Of a stretch of DNA of 64,000 nucleotides, positions 13,235 through 24,177 are shown one piece after another. The stretch is from positions 3,472,001 through 3,536,000 of the forward strand of contig JBLDXI010000017.1 in NCBI GenBank assembly GCA_047495785.1, given 5' to 3'. The DNA is from Lepidodermella squamata (Eukaryota > Gastrotricha). The notes beneath the pieces are model-generated. The model made no database searches. It was not told the DNA's origin and was given only the letters and a program-made list of their open reading frames with translations. The position numbers were made by a program, and so were the translations under genes. The stretch's first letter is position 1. Every line of letters starts with the position of its first letter.

Positions 13235-14331
13235 ATGATCTATGTAGCATTCTTGTTGTTACTTATCGCATTACTCATCGCAAACATTATATTTGTCAAC
13301 ATGAAACTACCTGTTCTATTTATTTCTCATGGCGGTCCACCCATTCTTCGCGGTCATTCTTCGCGGTCGCGGATGCATTCTTCGCGGTCATATAATTTTT
13401 GGCAGCAATTCGGAGCTCAAATCAAGGAAGAGTTCATTTCTCCGGGAATTGCCAAATCCATTGTTATCGTTTCTGCTCACTGGGAGACGTTCCCTGCCGT
13501 AAAAGGTTGTAACTTGTGTCGCTATTCCTGCTAATGAAGAATTGTTATTGCTAGTTAATTCGGCCTCCAAACCGGCTTTGATCTACGGTACCTAGCAATT
13601 TCTTTTTTCGCATTTGAACCCCTTTTCCACACTAGATTTCTATGGCTTTCCGAAGGATTTATACAGCGAGACCTATGAATGTGATGGAAGTGCTGCATTG
13701 GCCAATCGTGTAAAATCTTTGCTCACAAGCGCTTCCATTGATTGTGAACTGGACGAATCGCATGTATTTACTGATTTGGTGGACTGCTTTTAAATTGTTT
13801 AGTGGCATACTTTTCAGGGACTTGATCACGGGACATGGATTCCGCTAAAAATCATGTACGTCTATTGGTTACTTGATTATTGAAGAGCGGTCAGATATAA
13901 TTCTATCCGTTAGGTTGCCTGACGCCCCCATACCTGTGGTACAATTGTCATTACATCAGTCATTGGATCCAAGGTTTCACATAAAAATGGGTCGAGCACT
14001 TTCTCCATTGCGCGATGAAGGCGTTCTCATCATTGGAAGTGGAGGTTCTGTGCACAATTTGGGAGACCTTTTCGGATCCAAAACTGCTCCATGGGCCTTG
14101 GAATTTGAGGAATTATTAACAAATGCACTAACATCCTCTGTGGGTGTTAAGCGTGAAGACCTCTTACTTGATCTTATCAAAGCAAACGTGACGCGAAAAG
14201 CTCATCCTCGACTGGAACATTTGATGCCAGTATATTTTGCCGCTGGATCTTCGGGGGATGACACTGCCGTTAAATTATTTGACGAATTCGACCCACCGAA
14301 TCTTTCAATGAGTTCTTTCAGAATGGGCTAG
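13235..14331 (+). CDS. LigB-type extradiol dioxygenase (4,5-DOPA dioxygenase-like)
   Basis: The family comprises class III extradiol ring-cleavage dioxygenases, relatives of plant DODA and bacterial YgiD, that open catechol rings with a His-bound metal. Exons 13235-13505, 13555-13587, 13636-13763, 13818-13855 and 13914-14331 join in phase to 295 residues, close to the usual 260-290. Metal and active-site motifs are present in order: ISHGGPP, SAHWET, GLDHGTW, VQLSLH, GSGGSVHN and AHPRLEHLMPV. A later ATG at 13301 (MKLPVLFISHGGP) matches the family N-terminus better. The upstream ATG adds a hydrophobic 22-residue segment that could be a signal anchor. After HGGPP sits a Ser/Arg insert from three copies of a 13-nt repeat. 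Animals rarely carry this family. The true substrate is unknown. TRAPPC1 begins 192 bp downstream. Confidence 0.85.
13342..13388 (+). repeat. Three 13-nt repeats inside dioxygenase exon 1
   Basis: CATTCTTCGCGGT occurs exactly at 13342-13354, 13355-13367 and 13376-13388. It encodes the HSSRS-type insert just after the HGGPP motif. The repeat keeps the frame open. It looks like a recent slippage or duplication product. Confidence 0.8.
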
Positions 14332-14523
14332 AGGCACACAATGACTTCAAATTTCTGGAATTACTCTCCATTGATTGAGGTGGTATTAAGTATTTGCCAA
14401 AAGTATTTGGTGGCTTGGTGCAACTTGCAACGGTAATTTGTTAGGTTACCACTTACACAATATTTTATTTAAGAGGACATGACATTTCTTTTTCTATCGG
14501 TTGTTTCTTTGTATCCTAGAAAA

Positions 14524-15069
14524 ATGCTTAGCTTATACATATTTGATAAGAAAGGCACTTGTCTTTACAACAGTCAGTGGCATGCCTCAAGGAAATCACT
14601 CCGCGAAGAAGACATAAAATTGATGAACGGTCTCACGTTCGAAATGAGAGGATTCCTCACCCGATTGTCGCCAACGGACATGTATGTAGTTACTTTCATA
14701 TTTCCAGTCCTCTCATTCTTATTTCATGACAGGAGCAAAGATGCGCCAGTTATGTTTACAACCTCGAAATATAGTCTCCATTTCTTCGAGGCACCTACGT
14801 TTTACAAATTTATTCTATTAACGACTCCGACATCTGTGGGTCTGGGTGACTTGCTCCATCGATTCTATACTCAGGTTTTTCACGAGTGCTTAACACATTC
14901 TTTCATGAAGCCTTGCTGATTTTAGATATTCGTCGAGCATGTTGTGAAGAATCCTCTTTACGAGCCGGACAAACCTATTGACAAAAACGAGCTGTTTGCG
15001 GCTTCTACTGATCGTTTTTTCAAAGAGGCGGCTCCTTCCATCTCTCCAATAACATCATCGCAAAAATGA
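14524..15069 (+). CDS. TRAPPC1: TRAPP complex subunit 1 (Bet5)
   Basis: TRAPPC1 is a longin-fold core subunit of the TRAPP tethering and Rab1 exchange complexes at ER-Golgi membranes. Exons 14524-14681, 14733-14874 and 14926-15069 give 147 residues (human 145). Hallmarks are LYIFDKKGTCLYNSQWH at the N-terminus, IKLMNGLTFEMRGFLTRLSP, YSLHFFEAPTFYKFIL and FVEHVVKNPLYEPDKP near the end, each matching the Bet5 pattern. The ATG lies only 4 nt after gtatcctag, an arrangement typical of trans-spliced genes. The gene sits between the dioxygenase (192 bp away) and TMEM164 (113 bp away) on the same strand. Confidence 0.93.
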
Positions 15070-15182
15070 TCATTCACTCAATCTTGATTAGCCTAGTCAT
15101 TGCGTATTTATAAATCAAGTGTGCTTATTTTCTATCTAGAGATTATTAACTATTTATTACACTGGTAAGATTCCGTGTAACG

Positions 15183-16144
15183 ATGCTTGAGGAATTGACG
15201 GATGTTTTGTGGGGTGGAATCACCTACGACGAGGTGGTTCAAGGTGGTCCAATCTGCGTCGCTTCCTCTCCGATAGCCCAGCGTGTGGCGGAAAGCATTT
15301 TTGGCGTCTCGTTGTCCGTTTTCATCATCAACAAGGTGAAGCACCGTATTTGGGCTGACATCAAGTCTGGCGGATGCAAATACCCTGGCTCGAGCTCGGA
15401 GAGCGGCCGGACAGCAAACGGGGGCATCGACAGCCTCTTCAATAATCACACTATTGCGCGAATGCTCCTCCTCGTCTTCACTCTTGTCTTTGGAATCGAA
15501 GTCGGTTTTAAACTCGCTTCGCGCAGTCTCATTTGGCTGATGTTCCCATGCCACGTCGCTACAATGGCTCTTATCGTAAATTTTTGCCTTGTAACTTCGG
15601 CTCGTTTTTATGATAGCTCTTGATTTTCTCCAGATTTCTATTGTCTTACCGCAATCTTCACCCTTGGCTTCGACAATTTTCAGGGTGGCTACCTATTGGC
15701 TGAACGGAGCTACCGTCGCTCTCATTTATCACGTCACGGCTACACGGCAACTTAATGGCGAGGTATAATTTGGGTGAAATATGCCTCACTGTTGCATCAC
15801 GTTGTCTCTTACAGGTATACGCCTATTTTGCCCAACATCTATTGATGTTGCTTGTGCCCTTTGGCTTGCTGGCTACTTCATACTTCCGACCTGACCCGCC
15901 ATTCGAATTCACCTGGCCAGCGTTTGCTGCTGCCATTATGACTATTTACAATTTTGGCGTTTTGGTGCCAGTGTCTCTCGCCACCGATTTAAACTTCGGC
16001 TACATGCTTTGCGCAGCGCCTGGAGACCCGATGCCTCCATCCATCTACCGGCTTTGCCATCTCGTGTTGCAAACCATAATTGGCGTACTAACTGGCAAGG
16101 TTTTGATCCTTCTGTCTCAGACCCGCTTGTACAAAATCGATTGA
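15183..16144 (+). CDS. TMEM164: TMEM164 homologue, multi-pass membrane protein
   Basis: TMEM164 is a multi-spanning membrane protein reported in mammals as a transferase that forms C20:4 ether phospholipids and promotes ferroptosis. Exons 15183-15575, 15634-15762 and 15815-16144 give 283 residues (human about 297). The order matches the family: DVLWGGITYDEVVQGGP, a first TM, a polar loop, FGIEVGFKLASRSLIWLMFPCH, WLNGATVALIYHV, YAYFAQHLLML, LNFGYMLCAAPGDP and a final TM. The Cys of PCH and the His of AQHLLM, conserved in human TMEM164, are both kept. About seven hydrophobic segments are visible. An acceptor-like tctatctag precedes the ATG by about 45 nt. Confidence 0.9.
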
Positions 16145-18035
16145 CAGCGACTGAAAAGTCTTTTTCATTAGTAAAATCCGGGTCTTGTCGAAGCAGATTA
16201 TGGCTATGAGTGATTTATACACTAAAATATTATGTAAATTGTATATGGAACCCTCATAATGTTATTACCACTTACAAAAAAAGAAGTGTCGTGATGCTTT
16301 CTGTAGGTTGCCGGTGTACGTTTGAATGAGGAAGTTGGTGGGCAGATCAAAAACGTTACAATTCTAAATTCCTACGATTGCTTAGTCGGATTGTGCCATT
16401 TGCCATTAATATTATTGTATATATACTGTCTATATGAACTCTAATCGTTTTGATTGTGAATTGTGATGGTATGAGTCTGTTATTACAATAGTTACAACAA
16501 TAATATATTTCGCGCCATGGGTTCACAACTCGAAACCTTGTTCACTTGTTCTAAAAGCTAGTCTCTCTCGCCTGATGCCCAAATCTTGGCCGGCGAAACA
16601 TTATTATTCTATTTATTTCACCTGGAAAGATCACCTAATTAATCAAGATCGCCATCGCGACCAAGATACCTAACTCCCTAATCGTTTGTTTTTCGTTCGG
16701 CTTGAGAGGGTGCCTTTCTGTCAAGTGTGGTTTGCACTCGGTTATAAACATCCCTTTTCATGCTTGCGCGCTTTCGTGGAGCAGCGAGACGCGGTCTCGT
16801 CGGATATCGGCTGTGGAAAATCATCCGTTGTTAATTTACGGATCTCTCGTCTATCATCTCTGTCTATCAACAGTATGGGCATAATAATAGTAGATGTCCC
16901 TTTCAAAAGCCTTCATCTTATGAGTAGTATAGAATTTCTTACCAATTAAGCTCATTCAAGTTTTTAGCTGAGATTCGTTCAATTTATTTAGTTAGGCGTT
17001 TGACTGGTCAAAGCGATGGCAATTAGCTCGTATTCTGTGATATGGCTTACCTGCGGTTTCTGTATCGAACTAAGTTTTTACCCGAAGCTTATTTTTGAAT
17101 TCAAAATTTTAGCTCTAGGATAAAAATAGCTAAACAATTATGCTGATTTTCTTATTTCTTTTCGATTTGCAAGTGATCCTTTCGATTGGCTCTTCAACTT
17201 CAGTATTTGCGTTGTATGTATGTCTTCACAACCACCAATTTAGAGTTGCATTCAAGAGTTCAAGATCTGATTTTTGTATGGTTATACCGCCCGGATTTAC
17301 CATCATAGCCGGCGTGTAGAATTCGATTAAGAAACTCACTGCAAAGTGTACATTTATGCTTCTAGTGGTCAATCAACCGGTTATAAACGTCGAATTATAC
17401 AGAATGCATGATTACCATGGGTTTCCAATATTTCTCCATCTTGGCTATTTTTTCGATGTCGTAATCAACATTAACACTTTGCGTTAGCGCTTTTACGACA
17501 ATCAGCTATGCGTATGTCTCATAATTCTTAAGTATTTCACTACTCAATTGATTGATTTTCGAAGCTATCTTCGCGTAACTTTATTGCTTAACCACTCATT
17601 GTCCCATTGCAGAAACTTTATAATGGCAGGCATGACGGCTAGTCAACTTCACTAAAACTCGAAATTGTACATGTGGATGGCTGATTTTACGTTTCATAAC
17701 TTCTCATTGAAACACAAACAAAGAGCTCGAGTTGTCGTCGCCAGCCTTGTTAATCTCCACAGTCCAACATTTTACTGTTCTTCTTACACCTGTTCGCGAC
17801 TCGAAAACGCACTGGACACCCAGATTTCATCGAAGCCCGCCTTTGGTCGATGTAGTTACGTATTAATTGTTTATGTTGCGAACAAACATTTAAAACTCCT
17901 ACTACGTATTGAAGATTGTACCGTGCACATTTGTGTCGTTTAGTTTTTAACCGTAGTCGTTGCAATAAATAAAAGCCCATTTTGAAATGTTATCTTTTGT
18001 TCATTTAGTTTTCGTAAAAAAAAGTTGGATAAGTT
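16145..18035. other. Intergenic 1.9 kb, no gene seen
   Basis: AT-rich DNA between TMEM164 and BCAS2. Open frames at 16686-16949 and 17665-17943 have no family features and no supporting splice structure. No tRNA or repeat was noticed. Confidence 0.5.
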
Positions 18036-18792
18036 ATGACACAATCGGATAATAACCCACCCTCCGGCGGTGTCCTGGTCGACGCTTTGCCCTACTACGA
18101 CAAGGGTTATGAAGAACCTGGCGTTCGTCAAGCTGTAAGTGTGATTTAGGTTATGCTTTTCTCCCCCTTAATAAATTGTCGCATTCAAGGCTATGGCAAT
18201 GATTGAAGAAGAGATAAAGCGGTACCGTCCTACTAAAAACTACCTGGAACACCTTGCCGCGCCAAACATGCATCAATTCGAAACCGACATTATGAAGTCA
18301 GAAATGGAGCGAATCGCTTCTCGTTTGCCCATGGAAATGTTATCCATGCGTCGCTACGAATTGCCCCCGCCTCCAGCTGGAAAATTAACAGAAGTATCCG
18401 CTTGGCAGGAAGCTGTCGACAACAGCTGTGCTCAGCTTGAACATCAAGCTCTTCGTATCGCTAATCTCGAACTTCTTGACAGTTACGGCGGTCACATGTG
18501 GAGAGCTTCGTTGGCTGTCATGGCGAAAATGAACGCTCTAGTGCAGGCTGAATTAGCCGAAACCAGGCGACAGCTACAGGAACTGAATTGGCAGCGTAAG
18601 AACGAGCAGATAGAGGCTGGTGAGGCGCTACGACGCCTAGAAGAATCTTGGGTTACCCTGGTCGGTAAAAACTTCGAAATTGAGCGCGCGTGTTGTCAGC
18701 TCGAAGCTCAAATCGCTGGATTAAAAGGCCAGCAGACGAATGGTCATTCAAACGGTTGCTCAGCCCAACACGAAACCGGTGAAGATTCATGA
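18036..18792 (+). CDS. BCAS2: Pre-mRNA-splicing factor SPF27 (BCAS2)
   Basis: BCAS2/SPF27 is a core subunit of the PRP19 (NineTeen) complex that activates the spliceosome. Exons 18036-18134 and 18190-18792 give 233 residues (human 225). The match is strong along the whole length: [91 protein letters not shown] and [12 protein letters not shown]. The second half is a coiled coil. The short Gly/Asn tail differs from vertebrates. The acceptor of the single intron is ttcaag. AATAAA lies at 18834-18839, only 54 bp before the SRPRB start. The ATG is preceded by ttcatttag. Confidence 0.97.
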
Positions 18793-18892
18793 TTAGTCTG
18801 TCTACTGTTTTTCTTCACCTGGATCTTTTTTCTAATAAACGAAAGTTGACTAATCAATTGTTTTCTCGACTTATTAGATCTTATTGAATAAA

Positions 18893-19823
18893 ATGGCTGC
18901 ACCTCCGGCTCCGTCTTCCGAATTTTCACCAATGCTCACCACCATTGCCTGTGTAATTATTGGACTGGGTAATTTTTCCTCGAGATTAAAAATTTTCTAA
19001 CGCTTTCTTTATTTGAAAGTTGTGCTGTATTTTCTGTGGAATCGTTTGGTTTCTTCCGGGAAGCAACTGGTGGTGCTTTTATGTGGTCCTCCTAGCAGCG
19101 GCAAAACAAAACTTTACTCTGAATTGGTCTACGGCCGATCGATTCCTTCCGTGACAAGCCAAATGCCAAACTCGACAAAGTGTGACTTGCGCAAAGTTTG
19201 CAGCAAGCAAGATGATTCGAGTAGCGTCGAAGCTCTGGTGGTAGACATTCCGGGCGCGCGCCAACTTTTGGCTCGCTTTTTACCTGAATACGTTCCTAAT
19301 GCTACAGCTGTTGTCTTTCCCATGAAAACTTTCTCACCAACAACTCAGTCATATCTTTCTGCGACCGCTGAGTAAGTGATTTAGTAATATTGCCCTAAAA
19401 AATCAGCTGAATTTCACGCGTTTTTCAGTGCTCTGTTACAGCTAGTCGAAGCCTCGCTTCTAGGTCCGAAGCGAAAAAACAGCAACATTCGCCTTTTATT
19501 CGTCATCCAGCCTGAGGATGCTGACAAGTCAGAAAGTGGAGTGATCCAAGGCGCCCAAACCCAGCTACAGGAAGAGATGTAAATTATTTATTTATTTTTT
19601 TGGTCTTCATCATCCTGTTGTGCTTTTTAGCGATCGTCTCACTCGGACCGGAATTTCCGAGGCCATCCCCTTGGGAGGCGCGAACGCGAAGGCCCCTAAC
19701 GCCGGTGTCTCATTGGGAAGCCTGGCGAAGAAAGTTGACTGGATTATTGCAAGGGGCGAGGGTTCGAATGACATGGCTAATGCAACCGATGTCGCTGACT
19801 GGTTGTTGAACCTCAAAAAATAA
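18893..19823 (+). CDS. SRPRB: Signal recognition particle receptor subunit beta
   Basis: SRPRB is the ER-membrane-anchored small GTPase that tethers SRP receptor alpha during co-translational targeting. Exons 18893-18968, 19020-19371, 19429-19578 and 19631-19823 give 256 residues (human 271). A single N-terminal membrane span (about residues 15-33) is followed by the P-loop GPPSSGKT (48-55), a G3-like DIPGARQL and a helical C-terminus DATDVADWLLNL. The middle is divergent, but length, topology and motif order fit. The ATG follows cttattag by 15 nt. An AATAAA at 19819-19824 overlaps the stop codon. With BCAS2 100 bp upstream on the same strand this could be a two-gene operon. Confidence 0.88.
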
Positions 19824-20062
19824 AGTTATTGTGTAGCCGGTTGTCTTTAAAATTAATGGTTCTCTATAAATAACTGGTTGACGCGTTAAGCTATGGCCGT
19901 TGTGATGGTGATCTGAAAGTTGTTAAAAGTCAACAAAATAAAATGCATGCTTTATTTCAATGCGTTATTCTTATTCACGAGTAACCCATAAAAACAGTTC
20001 AGAGTGAAACAAACTGGAGGCGAAACAAACATCAAAGTAGGTTTCATTTTATAGCGTAGATC

Positions 20063-22162
20063 TCATAATTGCGAAGTCAGAGGTATCGAACCACTTCGTG
20101 ATTTAGGAATCTCGAGACGAAATTCCGCCAACAATGGGATGTGATCTGACGGTGCCGTCTCCACTGGAAGAGAAGGCGATGGTGACGGTATAGATCCGTT
20201 ATTGATAACTTCAGACGTAGGTACTTTCAGTCGACGCAACAAGTGGAGGCGCCCCTCGAACGTGGACGCTTGCGAATAACTGTTGTCATTAGGCGAACGA
20301 ATTACAGAGTAAAACATATGATCAACAGTGTGGCGAGATCCTCGTGTTAAGCTCGTCCAATCACATCTGACTTTAGTGTCATATTCATAGACGGGCCGCA
20401 GCAGAAATGGGTGGCTGACCGTGCCCGAGTAATACTGACGAGTTTGAGTTATATCCGATGACTTGACTTGTCGAGTCACATCTTTATCAAAGTTAGCGAT
20501 GATCGGTCCACCAGAAAGAGAATTGACACAGCTGTTCATCGAATTTTTAACGGTGCATGAGTCGGCGAACTCGCTATTGTCAGCCAAGCCGAAAGAATCT
20601 GGCAGAAGAGTACGAGACATCACTGGACCAGCTCCAGTAACTGCAAGTGAAGATGACGACGTCTGACCCGACAGTAGCGCTCGAGGAATTCCCTCAAAAT
20701 GTAAAAATCCTGTCAAGATGAACCATATGTGTGACAAGTCAGTCGAAAGATAAAAATGACTAAAAACCTTCAGTGATGAAGCTATATAATGGCGAATATG
20801 GCTCTAAATTCAAATCGCCGCAAAACAAGATCGGATAATAAACCAGCAGTCGATAAGGAGCTGACGATGCGTCGACGCCAAATAAGGCCATCCGATCGAT
20901 TTCGGCCAAGAGATACTGTAAGCAACCAACACGATTTTTTAACACGCTTCAGTAATTTCGGCAATCATACCTGCAACTGAGCCAGCTTGATGTCACCACG
21001 TCGTTGATTGAATAACAAATGCGTATTCGCAACGACAAATCTAGCGGGTGTCTATCATTTTACGTTCCAAGTAATTAAATTGAATAAAATAAAATAGAGA
21101 GGCTTACTTCGGAGGAGCGATTCTTTCGAGGAAGAGATTCATCGCTTTTAACTTCAAGCAAAGCCACGATAGCCACGTTATCACGGTCCAACAAATCAAC
21201 ATTTGGTGCGAAGAATTCTATCTCTCGAACGTTCAAAACGTTAAATTTGCTTGTATTGACGAAAATTGCACAGCCATCAGGTTTAGAACCAGTGCGCTTC
21301 TTATAAAGACCTCTGTAGCTTTTACTTTCGAATAGTGGCTGTAACCTTTCGAAAAATAATCGAGCTTCGACTTCTTGAAGGCAAATCACCTTGAAATGAG
21401 ACCAGTTTAGGCAAATTTAGAATTAAACCATTTCAAGCTTACATCGGGCATTATAGATTCAATTTCATCAATAACTCGACGCATGCGTATCTTTTCATCC
21501 AAATCAGTCGGCTGGCAAGTCCGATACAAATAGGAGTTTTCGCGCAACAATTGCTGAGAGAGAATGTTGTATGACATGATTGAGAAGTCAACGGTGTCGG
21601 CACAAGGCGAGGGTGCTTGTTTTAAGTTAATTTCTTCCCATTCACGCCCGGCAAGAGACAATCCACGGGTCACCCGACGTTGTTCAGGTACAATTTCGAC
21701 GTCACTTTCGTCAGAAGATAGGCAAATAGGCTCTGTCGCGCTTGAAGCCGCGCGATTTGCTTTTACGTGACAGCTTTGCTGTACTTCACTATAAAAATGG
21801 GTTATAGGTGATTTTCTAAATGGTGTCTTTTAAGAACCTTCCAGTAAGGGACCCAGCGAAAGCTGAGGCAGAAAATGAACGCTTTTGGAAGTCAACACCA
21901 TATGATAACGAGTAAGCTTGGGCGTAATGTAGCCCGGGAGGCAGCCTGGACATCGGGCGGACTGTGCTATGGAACGATGGGGGAACTGGAAAGCTCTGGG
22001 CAGGAAAGGACGGAGGAGCAGAATTATTGCCACTTCTCGATGAATACTTCGATCGTTTGGCACCAGGTGACGGTTGCTTAAGGTAACATTTCAAGGTCAT
22101 CATGAAAATTGCGAACATTATTTGTAAATTACCTCCAAAGGGATTCTCGTGTTCGAATTCAT
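20063..22162 (-). CDS. ANGEL: ANGEL-type EEP-family nuclease (CCR4-related)
   Basis: ANGEL proteins are endonuclease/exonuclease/phosphatase-fold enzymes related to CCR4. Human ANGEL2 removes 2',3'-cyclic phosphates from RNA, and ANGEL1 binds eIF4E. Seven exons join in phase to 590 residues: 22162-22133, 22076-21838, 21788-21443, 21389-21108, 21051-20971, 20915-20768 and 20709-20063. The catalytic series is complete: FSIMSYNILSQQLL, ICLQEVE (metal-binding Glu), FVVANTHLLFN, FCGDLNLEPYSPLY and PSDHIPLLAEF (catalytic His). The Ser/Pro-rich first 90 residues are unrelated to the domain. Exon 1 codes for only 10 residues and the true start could lie elsewhere. An AATAAA on this strand lies at 19956-19951. 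The 3' end converges with SRPRB. Confidence 0.88.
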
Positions 22163-24177
22163 TTTGAAAACGTATAAGGAATGTTTCAGTCGCTGTCTAG
22201 CATTAGTCAGCATATGTTAAACTTGCAAGTCAACAGAAAATAATTCTGTGCACTTGATTAGCGATACCTAGCAATTTATAATAAATGAGAGTCATATGAA
22301 ATAGTAAGTAAGACGCAATATTACACGAAAAATTACAATTTTACAACATCAAATAATGCGTAAACCCCAACAATCGAAAGCAAAACTAGGAGCCGCTGCA
22401 CTAAGAAAAGTTTATAAGTGAGCGGATGCATATGAGGGCAGTGACAAGTGAGTAACATGGGATATAAATTATGATTGACGAGTTATGACGTAATTATTAC
22501 CGCATTCTAATTTTCGCCGGTAAGCACAATAGTCATGGACCTTCGACCCATTTCAGCAGTCACTTCAGTAGCGAACGGCTAAGGGCCAAAAGCGCTCAAA
22601 TTACAGCATGAATTCTAACTTATTTTTGCACCAAGTGACCCTAACATGCATACATGCTTATCTCTGAATAACATATGAGCAAAAAAACGGATAATTTTCT
22701 TTCATGCGCTGTTGGCGATCAAAATCTTTAAAAAATCAAGTAAGGATGTTGATTTTTGCAAATACACAGCGAAGAATGACATCAATCACCTCTTGGGCGA
22801 TAAAATCGGACAGAATGCCGCAAAAATGCTGGCATACCGCATGAAGGATCACGTGAATGAACTTTGAGCCTGGTGCATACTTTACTATCATAAAATGACA
22901 AAATGAGGCAGTATTATTTATTATTTATGACCCGCCAAAACTGGCAAAAAGCTTTCACGCATTTTTACACAGACAGTATTTAAATTAATAAAAAAGAAAC
23001 ATTGCGATATTAATTTTGATTTCCCAAATTGCACGTGCTTTTCAAAAAATGCGCGCGCATTGGCGCGCTCCTGTTTTCCCGTCGGACGGCGGACCTACCG
23101 GCGGCGGCCGCGCTATGCGCTAGACTGATCGCAATAATGACCCATGGCAGTCTTACCTAGGATGGCTGATGATTACCCTTACCCGATGTTTTTCATTACA
23201 GGGTTCAAGGTTCAGGTTCGTGAGGATGGAGAATCAACGGGCCATTCGCCTTCCGCGTATAGACTTGGGGATGGGGAACAATAACGGCCAATGATGCTGG
23301 TTTCCGTTGTTGTGTTGTTCAAATTCTGATTGCGGTTACGTAGAGATAGATTCTTACCTCAGACATACAATCAGCTTTAGAGAAAGAAAAAGGTAGAACC
23401 TATGTAATAGAAAAACTAGTTCCTGTTGCAGAGAACCGCCTAAGACGACGTAGAATTCAGTAATACATGGTATTTCCAGTATAATACAGATTAGACATAA
23501 ACATTTATGCAGGACAGACAAAGAACGTAAATTAAGTTCAACTTTGTTGCGATTTTTCCTTTAAAAAACAGAAAAAACTATAAAAAACTAGAGTACTACG
23601 TATATAAGCGTCTACGTTTACAGTATTCAGTATGCTAGTCAACTCCCTCCGGTGTGGGGGTAGCCAAAGCGCCACGCCCATAACAAACTTTCAGTTGGTG
23701 CAATCTTTCCCCATTCTCCGAGAGACCCAATAGCGGTTTGAAAACAGCGCGCACGAAAATGTTGAACAGTTTTTGGATGTCTTTGAAAAAACACTCCTCG
23801 CGGATGTTGTTCATTGTTACCAGTTACTTGTTTCGTGCTTTTTTTGTTCTTTCTCTTTTTAAGCTCATAAAGTATGGGTATTTTATGCTCATACAATAAT
23901 TTTAGCGGTTCTGTTTTGATTAATTGATGTTTTAAATTGGCGCATAGTCATTGTTAAAAGATTGGCAATTGATTGCCATACTTCGGTAATCAGTAAGTAT
24001 GTCAAGTAGAGAAGTGCAATAAGTAATCGAATACATTTATTAACAGTCAGCCTTGCGCCTTGCCTAATTCCCATCATTAAATCTAATGACTGAGAGCTTC
24101 ACTGTTCTGTGCGCGTTGAGCGTAAACTAAGTATATCGTATTATATTTCTCATTTACAACTGTAGATACCTTATATC
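22163..24177. other. Gene-free 2 kb between divergent ANGEL and LRPPRC genes
   Basis: No protein or RNA gene is recognised. The sequence is AT-rich except for a GC-rich stretch at about 23.04-23.12 kb. That stretch starts with GCGCGCGCATTGGCGCGC and includes CGGCGGCGGCCGCG. It may hold the promoters of both flanking genes. Confidence 0.5.

Noticed and set aside
20463-20980. Plus-strand frames opposite ANGEL
   Set aside because: Antisense to conserved EEP-domain exons and without their own features.
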